Assembly: GCA_029263195.1 (NCBI GenBank)
Contig: JAJCXX010000006.1
Span: 1 to 64,000, forward strand
Direction of reading: 5' to 3'
Origin: Acidimicrobiales bacterium
GTDB taxonomy: Bacteria; Actinomycetota; Acidimicrobiia; Acidimicrobiales; Aldehydirespiratoraceae
DNA length: 64,000 nt
Numbering within the stretch: position 1 is the first letter of the stretch; each line of letters opens with the position of its first letter. Below, piece by piece: positions 7,400 through 15,229 of the stretch. The notes beneath the pieces were generated by a model. That model was not told the origin of the DNA and did no database searches. It saw only the letters and a program-made list of their open reading frames with translations. The position numbers and the translations under genes were made by a program.

Positions 7400-9079
7400 A
7401 TGTCGAAACTGACCATCGCGCTGGTGAGTGACACCCATATTCGTCCCGAACACGACGACGGTCAGCTCGCCTACGCCTCGGACACGTCCCACAATGACCG
7501 CAACCGAACCGCTGCTGCCGCCATACGTGCCATGAAACCGGATCTCGTCGTGCATCTCGGCGATGTCGTTCACCCGATACCCACACTGGCGACCCACGCC
7601 GACGCCCTCCGGGTGGCCTCGGAGATCTACGCCGACCTCGGTGCTCCCATGGTCGTGGTGCCCGGCAACCACGATGTGGGTGACAAGAGCGGGAGTGGCT
7701 ACGCCCCGGAACACGTCGAGCAGGGACGAGATGCCTTCGCTCACACCTGGGGCGCTCCGTTCCGGAGCCTCGATTCGGCAGGGGTGCATCTCGTCGTCGT
7801 CGATGGGGGGCTGCTCGGGGCCGACATCGAAGAGGGAGCCCGTCAGTGGAATTGGCTGGAAGCCGACCTTCGCTCAAACCGCGAACGATGTTTCGTTTTC
7901 ATGCACTATCCCCCCTTTCTCACCGACCCCGACGAAGACGATCACTACGACAATCTCGAGACGGGTGTCAGGGCCCGTCTGCTCGCTCTGTTGGTCGACA
8001 ACGGCGTCGAGGCCGTGTTCAGCGGCCACGTCCATCGCTTCTTCCTGAACCGATTCGAGGGAGTCGACCTCGTGTCTCTTCCATCGGTGGCATTCACCCG
8101 ACCCGAATACAGCGCCCTGCGGTCGACACCGCCGGTCGACGCCGAAAATGGCAGGGACGACGTCGAGCATCTGGGGGTGTCGAAACTGACCGTGCTGGAG
8201 ACGGGCTACGCGCTCGAGGTCGTTCGCCCGTTCGGCCTGGCGCCGGGTCCACCGGCCCCGTCCAAGCAGCTGGGGGTGTGGCTTCGTCACCGCCTGGGTC
8301 GCCGCTCGGAGTTGCCCTACGGCGACCTCGACGCCCTCGACCGCAAGGTGGCCCGCGACGAGGCCGCACTGCTGCAGGTCCTCGACCTCGGGCTGTCGCG
8401 GGTGCGGGTTCCGTTATCGGATCTGAGGGACGACGACGTCCGCCTCCGACTCGAGTGGCTGAGCCGCCACGGCGTGGAAAGCCATTTCTTCTCCGGCGGT
8501 CCACCAACCCCGGCTCAGCGCGAACTCCACGAACGTCACGGTGGCGACGCCCTGTGGGAGGTGGTCGTCGGTGATTCCCAGGTGGGTGAGCTGGCGGAAT
8601 TGCTCACCCACTGGGACGGGCCGCGACTGATCGTGGGCCGTCTGGGCAAGACCGACGAGAACACGGGTGCGTATTTCTCCCACTTCCCCCGGGAAGGTTT
8701 CCACCCGTCGCATCCGGCCATCGAGCCGCTCACACGAGCCGGAGCCCACGGAATCGCGTTCCGGATCGCGGCTGAGGGACCGGTCGACGAACAGATCGGC
8801 GAGGCTCTGGCGAGGGCCGGCCAGCTGGGGGTGGAGGCCACCTGCCACGTCGAACTGCCGTTCCGAACCGAGGCGCTCGCCCAGACCGACGACACGCTGG
8901 TCGAAAGGAAGGTCGTCGCCGCGGCCCGCGCCGCACAGATCCATCCAGAAGCGCGGGTCTTCATCGACATGCTCGCCGACAAGGACCGCGGATACTGGTG
9001 CCGCCACGGCCTGGTCGACGTCGCCGACTGCCCCCGCGCCGCATACCGGGCGTTGAAATCCATGCGCCCGACGCGATAA
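7400..9079 (+). CDS. Metallophosphoesterase with large C-terminal domain
   Basis: The first ~290 residues of this 559-residue protein form a calcineurin-like phosphoesterase: SDTH (D11, H13), LGDVVH, PGNHD, a central FMHYPP and SGHVHRF supply the classic dimetal ligands. It would hydrolyse a phosphomonoester or diester, possibly a cyclic nucleotide or phospholipid. Residues ~300-559 form an extra domain with alternating strands and helices that I could not assign; barrel-like periodicity is suggested by blocks such as LGLSRVRVPLSDL and AHGIAFRIAAEGP. There is no signal peptide, so it is cytoplasmic. It is monocistronic. Confidence 0.82.
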   Translation: MSKLTIALVSDTHIRPEHDDGQLAYASDTSHNDRNRTAAAAIRAMKPDLVVHLGDVVHPIPTLATHADALRVASEIYADLGAPMVVVPGNHDVGDKSGSGYAPEHVEQGRDAFAHTWGAPFRSLDSAGVHLVVVDGGLLGADIEEGARQWNWLEADLRSNRERCFVFMHYPPFLTDPDEDDHYDNLETGVRARLLALLVDNGVEAVFSGHVHRFFLNRFEGVDLVSLPSVAFTRPEYSALRSTPPVDAENGRDDVEHLGVSKLTVLETGYALEVVRPFGLAPGPPAPSKQLGVWLRHRLGRRSELPYGDLDALDRKVARDEAALLQVLDLGLSRVRVPLSDLRDDDVRLRLEWLSRHGVESHFFSGGPPTPAQRELHERHGGDALWEVVVGDSQVGELAELLTHWDGPRLIVGRLGKTDENTGAYFSHFPREGFHPSHPAIEPLTRAGAHGIAFRIAAEGPVDEQIGEALARAGQLGVEATCHVELPFRTEALAQTDDTLVERKVVAAARAAQIHPEARVFIDMLADKDRGYWCRHGLVDVADCPRAAYRALKSMRPTR

Positions 9080-9140
9080 CGCCGACCCGAATTGGCAAGC
9101 GAAGACACCGAGCGAATGCGCCAGGCAGTCGCTACTCGCG

Positions 9141-9620
9141 TTAGGGCGACTCGGTGAGAGCGTCGAGCATCTCGCGCCCGGCTCGCAGTTGCTCGGGACT
9201 CAACCGATCGATCAGCGCCGAACGCACCGCCTCGACATGCTGGGGCGCGGCAATCTCAATTGCGGTCAATCCGGTGTCGGTGAGCACCGCGAACGTGCCT
9301 CGGCCATCATCGGCGCACTTCTCGCGTCGCACCAGGCCACGCGCCTCCATGCGATCGACCCGTTGCGATAGTCGACTTCGCGAGTGCAGCAGTCGATCGG
9401 ACAACTCACTCATCCGCATCCTGTGCCCGTCCGTTTCTGACAGGTGAACAAGCACTTCATAGTCGTCGAAGCCGATACCGGCATCAGCTTTGAGTTCGGC
9501 TTCGATGCTGCCCATCACCGTGAAGTTGGCGGCGATGAACGCTCGCCAGAAGGCGAGCTCCTCTTCGTTCAGCCAATTCGGTGGGGGCATATAGGTCAGT
9601 GTAGGAGCCGAAACCTTCAA
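9141..9620 (-). CDS. MarR-family transcriptional regulator
   Basis: This 159-residue protein has a winged helix-turn-helix (MRMSELSDRLLHSRSRLSQRVDRMEARGLV) and the dimerisation helices of MarR proteins. The longest reading starts at TTG 9620, inside a CTTCAA/TTGAAG dyad. ATG 9590 is an alternative start. It is divergent from the yceI gene over an AT-rich, dyad-rich spacer, so it probably represses itself and yceI. The ligand is unknown; such regulators commonly sense phenolics or oxidants. Confidence 0.85.
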   Translation of the reverse strand: MKVSAPTLTYMPPPNWLNEEELAFWRAFIAANFTVMGSIEAELKADAGIGFDDYEVLVHLSETDGHRMRMSELSDRLLHSRSRLSQRVDRMEARGLVRREKCADDGRGTFAVLTDTGLTAIEIAAPQHVEAVRSALIDRLSPEQLRAGREMLDALTESP

Positions 9621-9700
9621 CCTTGAAGAAGTTGGTGGAATTAGTTCAATATTGCAGTATTATCTAATTCAACAGTTAACCAACTATCAGGAGATCCCCC
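9615..9700. promoter_or_regulatory. MarR/YceI divergent control region with nested dyads
   Basis: The spacer is AT-rich, unlike its surroundings. It holds CTTCAA-cc-TTGAAG (9615-9628), AGTTGGT (9630-9636) paired with ACCAACT (9679-9685), GAATTAG (9638-9644) paired with CTAATTC (9664-9670), and the palindrome CAATATTG (9647-9654). A possible -10 TATTAT (9658-9663) and the AGGAG of yceI (9689-9693) follow. The dyads are plausible MarR operators. Confidence 0.6.
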
Positions 9701-10234
9701 ATGAGCACTGCAACCGCCATCAATACCGGCACCTGGATCGTTGAGCCCGTACACAGCGAAGTCGGCTTCACCGTCCGGCACCTCGGAATGTCAAAGGTCC
9801 GCGGCCGATTCAATTCGTTCACCGGCACCGTCCAGATCGGCGACGAGCCGAGCGCCAGTTCGGTTACCGCCGAGGTCGACCTCAGCTCGGTCGATACGAA
9901 CAACGCCGATCGCGATGGCCATCTCACCAGCGGCGACTTCTTCAACGCCGAGACCCACCCGAAGATGACCTTCGTCTCGACGTCGATCACCAACGATGCC
10001 CTCGCCGGCAACCTCACGATCAACGGCATCACCAAGCCGGTCGAGTTCGACCTCGACGTCTACGGCTCGACCGTCGACATGTACGAGACGACTCGCGCCG
10101 GGTTCAGCGCATCGGGCACGATCAGCCGGGGCGACTTCGGTATCGACTTCAATGCCCCGCTCGGCCTCGACGGCGTGATGATCTCAGACAAGGTCAATAT
10201 CGAGCTCGAAATACAGCTTGTCCCGCAGAGCTAA
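9701..10234 (+). CDS. YceI-family lipid-binding-fold protein
   Basis: This 177-residue protein has all YceI landmarks: WIVEPVHSEVGFTVRHLGMSKVRGRF at the N-terminus (split here by the family's first strands), SVDTNNADRDGHL, FFNAETHPKMTF and a final AGFSASGTISRGDFGI. YceI proteins form a lipocalin-like barrel that binds isoprenoids or amphiphiles. There is no signal peptide, so this copy is cytoplasmic. AGGAG precedes ATG 9701. It is divergent from a MarR repressor, an arrangement common for stress-induced yceI genes. Confidence 0.9.
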   Translation: MSTATAINTGTWIVEPVHSEVGFTVRHLGMSKVRGRFNSFTGTVQIGDEPSASSVTAEVDLSSVDTNNADRDGHLTSGDFFNAETHPKMTFVSTSITNDALAGNLTINGITKPVEFDLDVYGSTVDMYETTRAGFSASGTISRGDFGIDFNAPLGLDGVMISDKVNIELEIQLVPQS

Positions 10235-10250
10235 CGCCTGCACGGTCGTC

Positions 10251-10382
10251 ATGAACGACTTCATGCAGATCGAGCACGACCTCTTCCACGACATCAACAA
10301 CGGCGTCTACAAGACCGGCTCTGCATCAACGCAAGAGTCCCATGTGGACGCGTACGACGCCCTCTTTCCCCACCGTCGCCGG
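10251..10382 (+). pseudogene. Fragment of a glutathionyl-hydroquinone reductase-like protein
   Basis: About 44 codons downstream of yceI encode DLFHDINNGVYKTG followed by ASTQESHVDAYDALF. This matches the conserved helix of Ecm4/YqjG-type glutathionyl-hydroquinone reductases, whose consensus is VNNGVYKAGFA(S/T)(S/T)QEAY. Similarity stops at the convergent oxidoreductase stop codon, and the thioredoxin-like catalytic domain is absent. It is a relic, probably of a gene once regulated with yceI by the MarR protein. The reading continues to 10472 antisense to the next gene, but that part shows no similarity. Confidence 0.5.
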
Positions 10383-10383
10383 G

Positions 10384-11565
10384 TCAGCCGTGCAGGATCA
10401 GGTCGGCCGCCATGGCGCCCCACGCGTCGGATCCCTTTGCGCCGCCACCGTTACCGGCCGTCGCGACGATGAGACCCGGTTGTGCTTCGGCGATGAGAGG
10501 GAACCGGTTTGGTGTGTAGGTCACGATGCAGGGTCTGGTCCGAAACGAGGTGAACACGACGTCCGGCCACAGCGCCTGGAGTGCCGGCTGGAGGAGTTCC
10601 AGGTAGGAGTCGTCCGTGGCGGTCCGAAACCACCGCTGCACGGTGTCGAGGTCGGCCGGATTCGTGTCGAGGCAGGTGTTGGCACCCATCTTTACGTAGC
10701 TCCGCCCGTCGGGATACCGCACCGGGGGCGTCATGTAGATTGCGTCGAGCTCGTCACCGTCGTTGAGGTATTTGACTGTCGGGTAGCCGGCGAGCTCATC
10801 GGCGTCGGCGGGGATGACCTCGCCGAGCACGACCACTTCGGTCTTGAGCTCGAGGTCGACCGGTGTCTCGATCAGGCGATTGAAGTTGGTGAACGCGCCG
10901 GCCGCCAGCACGACCTTCGAGCTCCGGATGCGATGGCCTGCGGCGGTGACGATCTCGAACCCCGCGCCGGCGCCGAGCCGGCGGACACCGGTGACGGTGT
11001 CGGCGAGGAGGGTGCCGCCGCTGCGGCGGGTGAGTGTCTCCTGGGCGGCGATCAGATGTTTCGGTCGGATGAAGCCGGCGGGTGACGGCTCGAAGGCGAT
11101 CGCGTGTGTCGCGGGGAAATCCAGGCGGGGCCAGCGGTCGGCCCAGGTCCTGTCGCCGGGGTCGAAGTACTCGTGGGTGATGCCCCGCTCGCGAAGATGG
11201 GCGACCGGGTCGGGGTTTCGGCCGTCGCCGCCGGGGAGCGACGCGATGAGGCAGCCCACGTCGTGGTGGAAGTCGATGCCGCTGGCGTCTTCGAGAGCCC
11301 GGTAGTCGCCGAGTGCTCGGGCGGTGACCTGACCCCACGCCTCGTTTCGGTCCTGAAGGCGAGTCAGGCGGGCCTCGTCGTTGTGGCTCGAGAACACTTC
11401 GTGCTCGTCGACGGTCGCCGGGCTGTGGTCGGGGTCGTACGCGTCGGCGCCGATCGCGATGAGGTCCACGCCGCTCTGGGAAAGATGGCGGGCCGCAGCC
11501 GCCCCGAACATGCCGCGGCCCACGACCACCACCTCGGCGGTGTCACGGGCAGGCGTCGGCGGCAT
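10384..11565 (-). CDS. FAD-dependent amine/sarcosine oxidase-like oxidoreductase (DAO family)
   Basis: About 393 residues. The N-terminal dinucleotide-binding motif reads EVVVVGRGMFGAAAARHL, and ATAGNGGGAKGSDAWGAMAADLI near the C-terminus fits the second FAD-contact region of monomeric sarcosine oxidase/N-methyl-amino-acid oxidases. It would oxidise a secondary amine or amino acid, releasing an aldehyde or imine and H2O2. I placed the start at ATG 11565 because the longer reading to 11901 runs antisense through the serpin gene and shows no FAD-family similarity. It is divergent from the serpin lipoprotein gene. Confidence 0.82.
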   Translation of the reverse strand: MPPTPARDTAEVVVVGRGMFGAAAARHLSQSGVDLIAIGADAYDPDHSPATVDEHEVFSSHNDEARLTRLQDRNEAWGQVTARALGDYRALEDASGIDFHHDVGCLIASLPGGDGRNPDPVAHLRERGITHEYFDPGDRTWADRWPRLDFPATHAIAFEPSPAGFIRPKHLIAAQETLTRRSGGTLLADTVTGVRRLGAGAGFEIVTAAGHRIRSSKVVLAAGAFTNFNRLIETPVDLELKTEVVVLGEVIPADADELAGYPTVKYLNDGDELDAIYMTPPVRYPDGRSYVKMGANTCLDTNPADLDTVQRWFRTATDDSYLELLQPALQALWPDVVFTSFRTRPCIVTYTPNRFPLIAEAQPGLIVATAGNGGGAKGSDAWGAMAADLILHG

Positions 11566-11695
11566 CACGCCGAGGCTAGTTGAGCAGCCGCGCCATCTCG
11601 GGCCTGCGGCCGCCGGATCGGCTCGGTTGCTTGGGTCGGGAACCAATGGACAATGGCAAACGTCTAACTCCTGACCGCAACCCTGGGGGAGACCG

Positions 11696-12985
11696 ATGAC
11701 GCGCACGATCAGAGTGGCGACCTTGCTAGCGGTGCTCAGCCTGATGGCCGCAGCGTGCGGAGCGGATAGTGCGGGCACAGAGGTGACGCCGGCCATTTCG
11801 GTGCCGGGAATGACCGAACCTGAACCGAGCACTCCGGTCGAAACAGCCGCAGTCGAGCCCGTCACGGATGCGGAGTTGGCGTCGCTCGTCGCCGCCAACA
11901 ACGATTTTGCCGCGGATCTCTATCGTGTGTTGGCTGACGATTCTGAGGACAATCTCGCGCTCGGCCCGTGGAGCATCTCGGAAGGTCTCGCGCTGCCCTA
12001 CACCGGGGCTCGCGGCGCGACCGCTGATCAGATGGCAGACGTGCTCGGCTACGTGTTGCCGGGAGACACGCAGCACGAGGGGTTCTGGACGCTGCGCCAG
12101 CAACTTCGCGCTCGGCAAAACGATGGGCTGTCGCTCACGACGGCGAATCGGCTCTTCGGGCAGGAGGGGTTCACCTTCCTGGACAGCTTCCTCGCCGATC
12201 AGTCACGTTTCTACGAGGCGCCGCTCGGCACGCTCGACTTCGCGAGCGATGCGGAGGCGGCCCGCGAAGCCATCAACGACTGGACGGCAGCACGGACCAA
12301 CGACCTGATCGCGGATCTGTTCCCGCCGGGGTCGATCGTCGGCAACACGAAGCTCGTCCTCGTGAACGCGATCCACCTCGATGCAAACTGGTTCTACCCG
12401 TTCAACAAGGATCTGACCCGGCTCGAGCCCTTCACCCGGCCCGACGGATCGACCATCAACGCAGAGATGATGAGCTTCAACGAGTTTCTCCCCTCCGTGT
12501 TCACGGAGGACTACTCCGCTGTGCAACTGCCCTACGAGGGCCAGGAAATGTCGATGGTCGTGCTTCTGCCTCGCCAAGCAATGGCCTCGCTGGAAGCGGG
12601 GTTGGACGCCGACCTCATCGCTGAGGTGCAGTCGACGCTGATTCACGGCGGGATTCACCTCGGATTGCCCAAGTTCGAGGTCAGCTATCACACCAGTCTT
12701 GTCGACCCTCTCCGTGAGCTTGGCCTCGAGCTGCCGTTCGACGACGCCGACTTCTCGGGGATGACTGGCGCCGCCAATCTCAGGATTGCCGCGATCGAAC
12801 ACGAGGCCTTTGTTCAGATCGACGAGACCGGCACCGAAGCCGCCGCCGCGACGGGAACGGATATGGCCGATTCGCACGGGCCGACGATCAGCTTCGACAA
12901 GCCGTTCCTGTTCTGGGTGCAGGACGACGTGACCGGTCAGGTGTTGTTTCTCGGTCGAATCAACGACCCGGATCCCGTCGGCTAG
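11696..12985 (+). CDS. Serpin-family protease inhibitor, predicted lipoprotein
   Basis: This 429-residue protein begins with a signal peptide and a lipobox (LMAAACG, Cys21), so it is probably lipid-anchored outside the membrane. The rest is a full serpin fold (NLALGPWSISEGLALPYTGARG, TKLVLVNAIHLDANW, YEGQEMSMVVLLP). The reactive-loop hinge GTEAAAATG starts at residue 379 and is followed by FDKPFLFWV. Small residues in the hinge are the mark of inhibitory serpins, which trap serine proteases by loop insertion. The loop has about 21 residues between hinge and FDKPF, close to the eukaryotic length. The scissile region is TDMADSHG, so the target protease is unclear. Confidence 0.92.
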   Translation: MTRTIRVATLLAVLSLMAAACGADSAGTEVTPAISVPGMTEPEPSTPVETAAVEPVTDAELASLVAANNDFAADLYRVLADDSEDNLALGPWSISEGLALPYTGARGATADQMADVLGYVLPGDTQHEGFWTLRQQLRARQNDGLSLTTANRLFGQEGFTFLDSFLADQSRFYEAPLGTLDFASDAEAAREAINDWTAARTNDLIADLFPPGSIVGNTKLVLVNAIHLDANWFYPFNKDLTRLEPFTRPDGSTINAEMMSFNEFLPSVFTEDYSAVQLPYEGQEMSMVVLLPRQAMASLEAGLDADLIAEVQSTLIHGGIHLGLPKFEVSYHTSLVDPLRELGLELPFDDADFSGMTGAANLRIAAIEHEAFVQIDETGTEAAAATGTDMADSHGPTISFDKPFLFWVQDDVTGQVLFLGRINDPDPVG

Positions 12986-13060
12986 CGGGGCGCCGCCCTG
13001 GTGACCCCGCCCCTTCCGCAGGCCAGCGGGCCACTGCGCCCTCTGACCTGCATGTTTGGG

Positions 13061-13081
13061 CACTCAGCGTTCACTCAGCGT
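13061..13081. repeat. Direct repeat CACTCAGCGT x2
   Basis: CACTCAGCGT occurs at 13061-13070 and 13072-13081, an 11-bp period, 44 bp upstream of the thioredoxin-fold gene. One helical turn between copies would suit a transcription-factor site. Confidence 0.5.
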
Positions 13082-13124
13082 CCGTTGTCACGATGTAACA
13101 CATCAACTGAACAACGGAGCCAAC

Positions 13125-13436
13125 ATGCACACCACCCCCACCTCGATCCGAGTCTTCACCCACCAGGACCTGCCCAACACCGAAGGCTTGGTGGCACAGG
13201 CGACCGCCCTGGCCACCGCCCACGGGCTCGGCGTCGAGCTCGTCGCCGTTGATGTCGACGCATCGCAGGCCAGGGCTGCCGGCGTGATTGCTCTGCCCGC
13301 GATCATCGCCTACAGCGGCTCCACCGAAATCGCCCGCCGAGAGTGCGCCCTTGCCGGTCGTCGGACGCAGCGTTGGTTCGATCGCAAGGTGGCCCCGTCC
13401 TACCGTTCCCCCGCTTTGGTTCCCGCGATGGCGTAG
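13125..13436 (+). CDS. Thioredoxin-fold small protein lacking the CxxC motif
   Basis: About 103 residues: SIRVFTHQDLPNTEGL, an alternating strand/helix pattern, VELVAVDVDASQARAAGV, then LPAIIAYSGS with the cis-proline expected in thioredoxin-like folds. The usual CxxC redox motif is absent, so a redox role is doubtful; binding or chaperoning is possible. ATG 13125 (GGAG just upstream) was chosen over 13056. The PQQ-repeat lipoprotein starts 10 bp downstream, so the two are probably co-transcribed. Confidence 0.55.
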   Translation: MHTTPTSIRVFTHQDLPNTEGLVAQATALATAHGLGVELVAVDVDASQARAAGVIALPAIIAYSGSTEIARRECALAGRRTQRWFDRKVAPSYRSPALVPAMA

Positions 13437-13446
13437 AACACAGAGC

Positions 13447-15213
13447 ATGAGATCGGGCCGACGAGCTGCACTAGTGATCGTGCTGGCGCTGTTGGCCACG
13501 GCATGTGGAGGCTCCGGCGACGACACCGAATTAGCGGCCGGAATCGATGGTGCCGATGTTGGTGGTGAGGGCGGCCCCGCTGAAACGACTCGTGAGGTCA
13601 CCCAGGTGGTGGTGGTCGGCGCCGACGTTGAGGCGGTTGACGCAATCCGAAGCGTGCTCGGCAACTACGAACCCGGGCCGGTGCTGGAACAGGTGGTGTT
13701 CCTCGCTGCTCCGTCGTGCGACGAGACTGAGGATGCCCTCATCGTGTGTCAGGGGGAACCGGAGGCCCTGGAGCCCACCACAGGTCGGCGGTCGATAGTG
13801 GTGCTCGATGGAGATCTCGGTCTCGCCGCTGAGGCTGCGGAGGTGGTCGGTGGCCCGCTGACGATGGTCGTGGCGGGCGAGCCGGACGAGGCCGCGGCGG
13901 CCCTGCTCGACCTCGGCTCTGCAGTCATCTTTGTTCCTGCCGGACTCTCGGAGCTGGTCGTCGACCCGGTGGTCGCCTTCCTGCTGGGAGTCAATGACGA
14001 GCTGGCGGCATTCGATCCGGTTGTTGTCGGCGGCGAGCCGGCGCGGCAAACCAGCCGTTTCTTCGACGATCGAATCGCTGACATGACGCTGGAGCTCCCC
14101 GAGACCGTTGCCACAGACGATCCACTTCCCGAACCGGACGTGAGGTGGGTGCTGGACCTACCCGAGCCGACGACAAACCTCGGCCTTCACGAAAGGGCCG
14201 TCGTCGTCGACGGTGTGGTTGCGTTCCTCGGCAACGATGGGTTGGTCCGTGGGGTCGACACCGATGACGGAACGGTGCTGTGGTCGAGAGAGATCGACGC
14301 CGGAACTTTCACCATGGCCGAGTCGTTCGTCTCGGCCGCCGGCAGCACCCTTTTCGTAAGTGGGGGCTTCGCAGGTCCGGCGGGGCAACCTCTCGGGACC
14401 GACCCTGATCTCAACGCTCCGGATCGATCGCTGTGGGCCCTCGATGTCCGAAACGGGGATCCGATCTGGTCTCTCAAGGTGCCGCCTGTGGGCGTGATCG
14501 GGCATCCGGCGACGGATGGTGAGCGGGTGTTCGTGTGGGTGGCGGAGGATGAGGCCGACATCTCGCTGCGGGCTCTCGACATCGTCGACGGCACCGAACT
14601 CTGGCGAGAGGACAGTGATTCGATTGGTGCCGGCCCGCCCCGTGTGGACAACGGCCAGGTATGGGCTGGAGCCGGCGACGGGTCCCTGCGAGGTTTCGAT
14701 GCAGCTACCGGCGAGGAGTTGGTGCAATTCGATGGAGTTGGGCTGGGTGTGAACGGCGTTGCGTCGCGCCCAGCAGTCACCGCGGATCGGGTCTTCTTCG
14801 GCAGCGACAACGGCACATTCTACGCCATCGACCGGACGAGCGGAGATGCGATATGGGCCTTCTCCACCGATTCGACCAACTTGCCGAGCTCGCCGGTGAT
14901 CGCTGATGACCTAGTCATCTTCGGTTCCTTCGACGGTGGGGTGTATGGGCTCGACTCCAACAGCGGCGAGCTTCGGTGGCGCTTCGACGGCGGAGGCAAC
15001 GCACTGTTCCTCTCATCGGCCGCCTTCGTCGATGATGCTGTGTACATCGCCTCTTTCAATTCTCCGTCTTCGCTGTTCGCCATCGATACGCGAACCGGTG
15101 ACGGAATCTGGGAGCTTCCGATTGGTCGGCAGCTGACGTCCGCGTCGCCGTTCATCGACGGCGACACGATCTACATTCAGACGCCCGGGAAGCTCTGGGC
15201 TATCACCCGCTGA
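13447..15213 (+). CDS. PQQ-repeat beta-propeller lipoprotein
   Basis: About 588 residues from ATG 13447. A signal peptide ends in the lipobox LLATACG. A ~200-residue acidic N-terminal region follows, then at least five PQQ-like blades, each of the type LxALDxxxGxxxW: WALDVRNGDPIW, LRALDIVDGTELW, FYAIDRTSGDAIW, VYGLDSNSGELRW, LFAIDTRTGDGIW. The propeller is a scaffold fold like BamB or the PQQ-binding dehydrogenase modules; no catalytic residues are evident. The longer reading from 13288 overlaps the preceding gene and lacks a signal peptide at its front. It ends 16 bp from the convergent STAND regulator. Confidence 0.85.
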   Translation: MRSGRRAALVIVLALLATACGGSGDDTELAAGIDGADVGGEGGPAETTREVTQVVVVGADVEAVDAIRSVLGNYEPGPVLEQVVFLAAPSCDETEDALIVCQGEPEALEPTTGRRSIVVLDGDLGLAAEAAEVVGGPLTMVVAGEPDEAAAALLDLGSAVIFVPAGLSELVVDPVVAFLLGVNDELAAFDPVVVGGEPARQTSRFFDDRIADMTLELPETVATDDPLPEPDVRWVLDLPEPTTNLGLHERAVVVDGVVAFLGNDGLVRGVDTDDGTVLWSREIDAGTFTMAESFVSAAGSTLFVSGGFAGPAGQPLGTDPDLNAPDRSLWALDVRNGDPIWSLKVPPVGVIGHPATDGERVFVWVAEDEADISLRALDIVDGTELWREDSDSIGAGPPRVDNGQVWAGAGDGSLRGFDAATGEELVQFDGVGLGVNGVASRPAVTADRVFFGSDNGTFYAIDRTSGDAIWAFSTDSTNLPSSPVIADDLVIFGSFDGGVYGLDSNSGELRWRFDGGGNALFLSSAAFVDDAVYIASFNSPSSLFAIDTRTGDGIWELPIGRQLTSASPFIDGDTIYIQTPGKLWAITR

Positions 15214-15229
15214 TCGGGCAACCACATCG

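Noticed and set aside
12985-13010. GCGGGG/CCCCGC stem after the serpin gene as terminator
   Set aside because: The stem is only six bases with a 14-base loop and no T-run. Readthrough or a factor-dependent end is equally likely.
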